DNA from: an uncultured Pelagibacteraceae bacterium
GTDB taxonomy: Bacteria > Pseudomonadota > Alphaproteobacteria > Pelagibacterales > Pelagibacteraceae
Assembly (NCBI GenBank): GCA_902629695.1
Contig: CACORY010000004.1
Span: 1 to 64,000, forward strand
Reading direction: 5' to 3'
Length of the DNA stretch: 64,000 nucleotides
The position numbers were made by a program, and so were the translations under genes. Positions within the stretch are counted from its first letter, which is position 1. Each line of letters opens with the position of its first letter. Shown here piece after piece: positions 59,795 to 64,000 of this stretch. The notes below the pieces were generated by a model. It saw only the letters and a list, made by a program, of their open reading frames with translations, did not search any database and was not told the origin of the DNA.

Positions 59795-60264
59795 TGAGAA
59801 AAAAAACCAATAATGGTTTAAAAATAATTTGTTTAAACAGGAAAGCAAGCTTCAATTATTTTTTTGAAAATTTGATTGAAGCTGGAATTGTTTTAAAAGG
59901 ATCTGAAATAAAATCTGTAAGAGAAGGTAAAGTAAATATTGCAGATTCATATGCAGTCGAAAAAAATAATGAAATAGTTTTAATAAACTCACATATTGCA
60001 TCATATAAACAAGCTAGTTATATAAATCATAAACCTTTAGATGAAAGAAAATTATTATTAAATAAAAAAGAAATTAATAAACTTATTGGAAAAATACAAC
60101 GAGAAGGATTTACTATTATCCCAACTAAAATGTATTTTAAAAAAGGAAAAGCTAAAATTGAACTAGCTGTTGCTAAAGGAAAAAAACAATATGATAAGCG
60201 ATCGGCAATAAAAAAAAGGGATTGGAATCGTGACAAGGCAAGATATATCAGGAAATCAAGTTAA
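59794..60264 (+). CDS. smpB: SsrA-binding protein SmpB
   Basis: tmRNA partner for rescue of stalled ribosomes. The 156-aa OB-fold protein has [39 protein letters not shown], and the basic C-terminal tail [20 protein letters not shown] that enters the mRNA channel. Its last 35 bp overlap folK in another frame. No ssrA gene was found in the window. Confidence 0.96.
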   Translation: MRKKTNNGLKIICLNRKASFNYFFENLIEAGIVLKGSEIKSVREGKVNIADSYAVEKNNEIVLINSHIASYKQASYINHKPLDERKLLLNKKEINKLIGKIQREGFTIIPTKMYFKKGKAKIELAVAKGKKQYDKRSAIKKRDWNRDKARYIRKSS

Positions 60265-60742
60265 ATTAGTCTATTTGGCTTTAGGCTCTAATTTAGGTAA
60301 TAGATTAATTAATATTGAATTAGCAAAAATAAAACTTTTAGAAAAAGGAATCATAATTTTGAAATCTTCAAGTCATTATGAAACTTTATCTTGGCCAAAT
60401 CCAAATCTGCCAAAATATATTAATATTGTTTTGGAAGTTAAGACATGCCTTGCTCCAAATAATTTAATGCAAGTTTGTAAAAAAATTGAAGTTTCTTTAG
60501 GACGAAAACAATCGGTTAAAAACTCTCCAAGAGAATGCGATATTGATATTTTGGATTATGATCAAAAAATTATGGATAATACCATTAATTTGCCACACCC
60601 AAGAATGCATAACCGTAATTTTGTTTTAATTCCTTTATTTGAAATTAATAAAAAATGGGTTCATCCAAGATTAAAACGTCACATAAAAAGACTAATTTTG
60701 ACACTCCCAAAAAAAAATATTACATCTATTAAACAAATCTAA
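60230..60742 (+). CDS. folK: 2-amino-4-hydroxy-6-hydroxymethyldihydropteridine pyrophosphokinase
   Basis: HPPK of folate synthesis: transfers pyrophosphate from ATP to the pterin. The 170-aa protein has [40 protein letters not shown], the catalytic region [15 protein letters not shown], and [19 protein letters not shown]. Translation probably begins at GTG 60230 inside smpB, supported by AAGGGA 8 nt upstream; the next candidate (TTG 60275) would remove the first strand. Confidence 0.93.
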   Translation: MTRQDISGNQVKLVYLALGSNLGNRLINIELAKIKLLEKGIIILKSSSHYETLSWPNPNLPKYINIVLEVKTCLAPNNLMQVCKKIEVSLGRKQSVKNSPRECDIDILDYDQKIMDNTINLPHPRMHNRNFVLIPLFEINKKWVHPRLKRHIKRLILTLPKKNITSIKQI

Positions 60743-60756
60743 TTTGATGATATACT
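60729..60756 (+). promoter_or_regulatory. Candidate promoter immediately upstream of spoT
   Basis: TTAAAC and TATACT are separated by 16 bp, and the spoT ATG begins 7 bp after the -10 box. If used, it would give a leaderless or nearly leaderless mRNA. It overlaps the end of folK, so readthrough from folK is the alternative. Confidence 0.35.
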
Positions 60757-60762
60757 AAATAG

Positions 60763-62508
60763 ATGCAAAATTCTGAAGAATTAATAAATAAAGTTAAAGT
60801 TTATAATAAATTTCTTAATCTTGAAAAATTAAATAAAGCATTTAAATTTGCAGTCAAAGCACATAGCAATCAAAAAAGAGCGTCCGGTGATCCTTATTCT
60901 GTTCACCCTATAGAAGTTGCTAATATCTTAACAGATTTAAAATTAGATAGTGCAACAATAGCAACAGGTTTATTGCATGATACTATTGAAGATACATATG
61001 CAACTTACGAGACAATTAAAGGCGAATTTGGGGTTGAAGTTGCAGATTTAGTAGATGGTGTTACAAAAATTTCGGTTTTAGAAAATACTGCATCATCTAG
61101 CTCTAAAGCTGAAAATTTTAGAAAGTTAATCTTGGCCACATCAAAAGATATAAGAGTTTTACTAGTAAAAATTGCAGATCGGTTACACAATATGAGAACT
61201 ATTAAAGCTATTAGTCGTGAAGATAAAAGAAAAAGAATTGCACAGGAAACTATGGAGATTTATGCACCTTTAGCTGATCGTATGGGTATGCACAGAATAA
61301 GAGATGAATTAGAGGATCTGTCTTTTGAAATTCTTAATCATGATGCAAGGTCATTAATACAAAAAAGACTTGATGAAATTAAATTAGATAAAAAAGATAT
61401 TTTTGAAAATCTCTCTAACGAAATTGATATATTATTGAATCAAAATAATATTAAATCAAAGATTTACGGAAGAGAAAAAACACCATTTTCAATTTGGCGA
61501 AAAGTACAAAAAAAAAGAGTTTCATTAGAACAAATAACGGACATTATTGGTTTTAGGATTATTTTAAACAATATAGACGATTGTTATAAGTCTTTAGGTA
61601 TTTTACATAAAAATTGGAATTGTATACCAGGAAAATTTAAAGATTATATATCATCACCGAAAATCAATGGATATAAATCTATACACACAGCTGTAATTGG
61701 TTCATTTAAAAAACCAATAGAAATTCAAATTAGAACCAAAGAAATGCATGATTTTGCTGAAAGAGGAATAGCATCTCATTGGCAATATAAATCATCAGAA
61801 AAATTTAATTCTTTAACTTGGAAGGAATATGATTGGTTGAAAGATTTAGTTGAAATAATTGAAAAAAATGAAAATCCCGAACATTCATATGAATATACAA
61901 AATTACAGATGTTTCAGGAAAATGTTTTCTGTTTTACACCAAAAGGATCTGTCATCAAACTTCCGAAAGATGCAACACCTATAGATTTTGCATATGCAGT
62001 TCATACTAAAGTGGGTGACACAGCAATAGGATGTGAAATTAATGGAAATAAAAGTGAACTTCAATCAATTTTGAGGAATGGAGATACTGTAAAGATCCTA
62101 ACATCTAAAAGTAATTCCCCATCACTTCATTGGATACCGATTACAAAAACAGGGAAAGCTAGATCAGCTATAAGAAGATATTGGCACGATAAAGGAGAGA
62201 AAAAACAGGAAAGAGTTAAGAAATATAATACTACACTATGGATTTCTTTACCCGATAAACCTGGTCAATTAGGTAATGTAAGTTCTTTGATTGGACAACA
62301 TAAATTGAATATATCTAATTTAGAAATGGCAGGAAAAAACCCTAATTACATTAATTTTAAATTTCAATTAATTATCAGAGATTTAAAAAATTTTACTAAT
62401 TTTATTGCAGAGCTTAAGCAAAAAGGTATAAAATTTAAAATAATTAGACACGAAGATAAAAGAAATGCTTTCACACAAAAAATCCTTAAATATTTTAAGA
62501 AAAACTAA
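60763..62508 (+). CDS. spoT: Bifunctional (p)ppGpp synthetase/hydrolase (RSH), shortened
   Basis: Makes and degrades the alarmone (p)ppGpp. The 581-aa protein has the HD hydrolase domain (SVHPIEVANILTDLKLDSAT, LLHDTIEDT, KIADRLHNMRTI), the synthetase domain (EKTPFSIWRKVQKKRVSLEQ, DIIGFRIIL, GKFKDYISSPKINGYKSIHT; KFKD resembles the RxKD of bifunctional enzymes), TGS (about residues 386-450, FCFTPKGSVIKLPKDATPID), and a C-terminal ACT (about 490-560, SLPDKPGQLGNVSSLIGQHK). Only about 40 residues separate TGS from ACT, so the helical and Cys-rich (CCxPIPGD-type) region of full-length RSH proteins is missing. It overlaps pyrE by 44 bp. Confidence 0.93.
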   Translation: MQNSEELINKVKVYNKFLNLEKLNKAFKFAVKAHSNQKRASGDPYSVHPIEVANILTDLKLDSATIATGLLHDTIEDTYATYETIKGEFGVEVADLVDGVTKISVLENTASSSSKAENFRKLILATSKDIRVLLVKIADRLHNMRTIKAISREDKRKRIAQETMEIYAPLADRMGMHRIRDELEDLSFEILNHDARSLIQKRLDEIKLDKKDIFENLSNEIDILLNQNNIKSKIYGREKTPFSIWRKVQKKRVSLEQITDIIGFRIILNNIDDCYKSLGILHKNWNCIPGKFKDYISSPKINGYKSIHTAVIGSFKKPIEIQIRTKEMHDFAERGIASHWQYKSSEKFNSLTWKEYDWLKDLVEIIEKNENPEHSYEYTKLQMFQENVFCFTPKGSVIKLPKDATPIDFAYAVHTKVGDTAIGCEINGNKSELQSILRNGDTVKILTSKSNSPSLHWIPITKTGKARSAIRRYWHDKGEKKQERVKKYNTTLWISLPDKPGQLGNVSSLIGQHKLNISNLEMAGKNPNYINFKFQLIIRDLKNFTNFIAELKQKGIKFKIIRHEDKRNAFTQKILKYFKKN

Positions 62509-63052
62509 TGCATTATTAGAAGGACATTTTGTTTTATCATCAGGTTTACATTCCACTAAATATATTCAGTGTGCTAAATTATTGAGCCAACCACACTACG
62601 CAGATAAAATATGCAAATCCCTTGCTAAAAAAATAAAAAAAAATGTTAAGAAATTTGACATTATACTATCCCCAGCAATGGGTGGAATTATAATTGGATA
62701 TGAAATAGGTAAAATTTTAAAAAAAGAGACAATTTTTTGTGAGCGTGTAAAAGGAAAATTTACACTTAGAAGAGGTTTTAACATAAATAAAGGTGCTAAA
62801 GTTTTAATAGTTGAAGATGTAATAACAACAGGTAAATCAAGTATGGAATGTTTAAAGTTAATTAAGAATGCCAAAGCTAATTTAGTAGGATTTGCTGCTA
62901 TTATTGATAGATCATCAAAAAAAACACTAAAAATTAAAAAAAAAATAATTTCACATTTACGTATAAATGTTCCAACCTTTAGAAAAAACAGATTGCCTAA
63001 AGATCTAAAATCTATACCGATAACTACACCTGGAAGTAGGTTTGTTAAGTGA
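62465..63052 (+). CDS. pyrE: Orotate phosphoribosyltransferase
   Basis: Converts orotate and PRPP to orotidine monophosphate. The 195-aa protein has ALLEGHFVLSSGLHSTKYIQ at the N-terminus, and the PRPP-binding motif VLIVEDVITTGKSSMECLK near residues 116-134. The start lies 44 bp inside spoT; the shared region encodes MLSHKKSLNILRKTN, which matches the family N-terminal helix. It overlaps pdxJ by 4 bp (GTGA). Confidence 0.95.
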   Translation: MLSHKKSLNILRKTNALLEGHFVLSSGLHSTKYIQCAKLLSQPHYADKICKSLAKKIKKNVKKFDIILSPAMGGIIIGYEIGKILKKETIFCERVKGKFTLRRGFNINKGAKVLIVEDVITTGKSSMECLKLIKNAKANLVGFAAIIDRSSKKTLKIKKKIISHLRINVPTFRKNRLPKDLKSIPITTPGSRFVK

Positions 63053-63765
63053 AAAGGTTAGGAGTAAATATAGATCATGTGGCTACACTTAGAAATGCAA
63101 GAGGTGAAATTCATCCAGATCCAATTAAGGCTGCAAAATTTTTAATCAATATTGGAGTAGATTCAATTACAATTCATTTAAGAGAAGACAGAAGACACAT
63201 TAAAGATTTAGATGCAAAAAAAATTTGTTTACTTAAAAAAGTTCCAGTTAATTTAGAAATATCAACTAACAATAATATCGTAGATATAGCTCTAAAAATT
63301 AAACCTGATTTTATTTGTATTGTGCCTGAAAATAGAAATGAGATTACAACAGAAGGTGGGCTAAATTTAAAAAGAAATGCCTCAAAGATAAAGAAAATAA
63401 TTTCAATATTTAAAAAAAAAAAGATACGAACAAGTTTATTTATTAATCCAAATATTTCTGATATTAAGATTTCAAAAAATTTAAATGCAGACTGTGTGGA
63501 AATTCATACTGGACGACTGTCAAATTTAGTCAAATTAGGAAAAAATTATCAAAATGAATTAGATAAGATAAAGAAATGTTCAAATATTGCTAGTAGCTTA
63601 GGATTAGATGTACATGCTGGCCATGGTTTAGATTACAAAACTACAAAAATTTTAACTAAAATTAGTACAATTAAAGAATTTAATATTGGGCATTTTATAA
63701 TTGGTGAATCAATTTTTTTTGGTCTAAAAAAAGTAGTTAAAAAGTTCAAAAACATAATTGAATAA
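63049..63765 (+). CDS. pdxJ: Pyridoxine 5'-phosphate synthase
   Basis: Condenses 1-deoxyxylulose-5-phosphate with 3-amino-2-oxopropyl phosphate in the DXP-dependent vitamin B6 route. The 238-aa TIM-barrel protein has LGVNIDHVATLRNARGEIHP, HLREDRRHIKDLDAK, VPENRNEITTEGGLNL, and GLDVHAGHGLDYKTTK. It starts at GTG. pdxJ-acpS adjacency is common in proteobacteria. Confidence 0.96.
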   Translation: MKRLGVNIDHVATLRNARGEIHPDPIKAAKFLINIGVDSITIHLREDRRHIKDLDAKKICLLKKVPVNLEISTNNNIVDIALKIKPDFICIVPENRNEITTEGGLNLKRNASKIKKIISIFKKKKIRTSLFINPNISDIKISKNLNADCVEIHTGRLSNLVKLGKNYQNELDKIKKCSNIASSLGLDVHAGHGLDYKTTKILTKISTIKEFNIGHFIIGESIFFGLKKVVKKFKNIIE

Positions 63766-63766
63766 A

Positions 63767-64000
63767 ATGAAAGTTTTGGGCATCGGAGTTGATATAATAC
63801 AAAATAAAAGATTTAAGTTATTAGCACAAAAAAAAATCTTTATAAAAAGAATATATGGGAAAAATGAAATTAGATTTTCTAAAAATGTTAAAAATAAGTT
63901 GAATTATCTTGCTAAAAGATTTGCTGCCAAAGAGTCTTTATCAAAAGCTTTAGGCACTGGTTTTAGAAAAAATTTAAATTATAAAGATATTGAAATTTTG
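63767..64000 (+). CDS. acpS: Holo-[acyl-carrier-protein] synthase, 3' truncated by window end
   Basis: Transfers 4'-phosphopantetheine from CoA to acyl-carrier protein. The first 78 codons are visible: MKVLGIGVDIIQNKRFKLL carries the metal-binding Asp of the GxDI motif, and RFAAKESLSKALGTGF matches the conserved (F/L)xxKEAxxKAxGTG motif. The ATG lies one base after the pdxJ stop. The gene has no frameshift in the visible part and continues beyond position 64000. Confidence 0.93.
   Translation, partial: MKVLGIGVDIIQNKRFKLLAQKKIFIKRIYGKNEIRFSKNVKNKLNYLAKRFAAKESLSKALGTGFRKNLNYKDIEIL

Noticed and set aside
1-64000. Mobile elements, CRISPR arrays, prophage, toxin-antitoxin or biosynthetic clusters
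   Set aside because: No transposase, integrase, direct-repeat array, att-like tRNA duplication or defence gene was seen; every gene longer than the shadows belongs to a known core or metabolic family.

Overview
The window looks like a chromosomal segment of a streamlined marine alphaproteobacterium of the SAR11 clade (Candidatus Pelagibacter or a close relative). The basis is a very AT-rich composition (about 30% GC by eye), Lys/Ile/Asn-rich proteins, gaps of mostly 0-50 bp with many 1-8 bp overlaps, a single elongation-factor Tu gene heading one merged ribosomal block, alphaproteobacterial gene neighbourhoods, and a four-subunit sarcosine oxidase operon. The species call is inference from gene content, not from a search.

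Layout. 1-2.1 kb: a PDZ-containing M48 metalloprotease lipoprotein, tRNA-Thr and rlmB. 2.1-30.8 kb: one uninterrupted plus-strand run that merges the classical tuf/secE-nusG, rif (rplKAJL-rpoBC), str (rpsLG-fusA), S10, spc and alpha operons, with tRNA-Tyr, tRNA-Gly and tRNA-Trp at its head. rpmD, rpmJ and a second tuf are missing from their usual places. Candidate promoters are visible before tRNA-Tyr, before rpsL (followed by a foldable leader RNA) and before rpsM. 30.8-36.8 kb: rluC, lipB, mgtE, panC, galU and ugd in mixed orientations. 36.8-43.1 kb: a minus-strand run, ridA, topA, plsY, a dihydroorotase-like gene that has lost its metal ligands, pyrB and ruvX. 43.2-49.8 kb: gatCAB, an O-methyltransferase, trhO, a MATE transporter and a secreted nuclease. 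49.8-56.5 kb: a minus-strand soxBDAG sarcosine oxidase operon followed by an amino-acid-type ABC binding protein and permease. 56.6-58.9 kb: tRNA-Ser and a soluble lytic transglycosylase. 58.9-64 kb: dapA, smpB, folK, a shortened spoT/rel, pyrE, pdxJ and the start of acpS, cut by the window edge.

Together the genes cover transcription, translation, protein export, pyrimidine and cofactor synthesis, envelope precursors, and use of methylated amines (sarcosine to glycine plus a one-carbon unit). No insertion sequence, prophage, CRISPR array, integron or toxin-antitoxin module was seen, and no stretch of more than 300 bp lacks a gene. I found no clearly new multi-gene system. The best leads are a three-way-junction-like rpsL leader, an RSH (ppGpp) enzyme without the helical/zinc-finger region, and a non-catalytic dihydroorotase partner beside pyrB.
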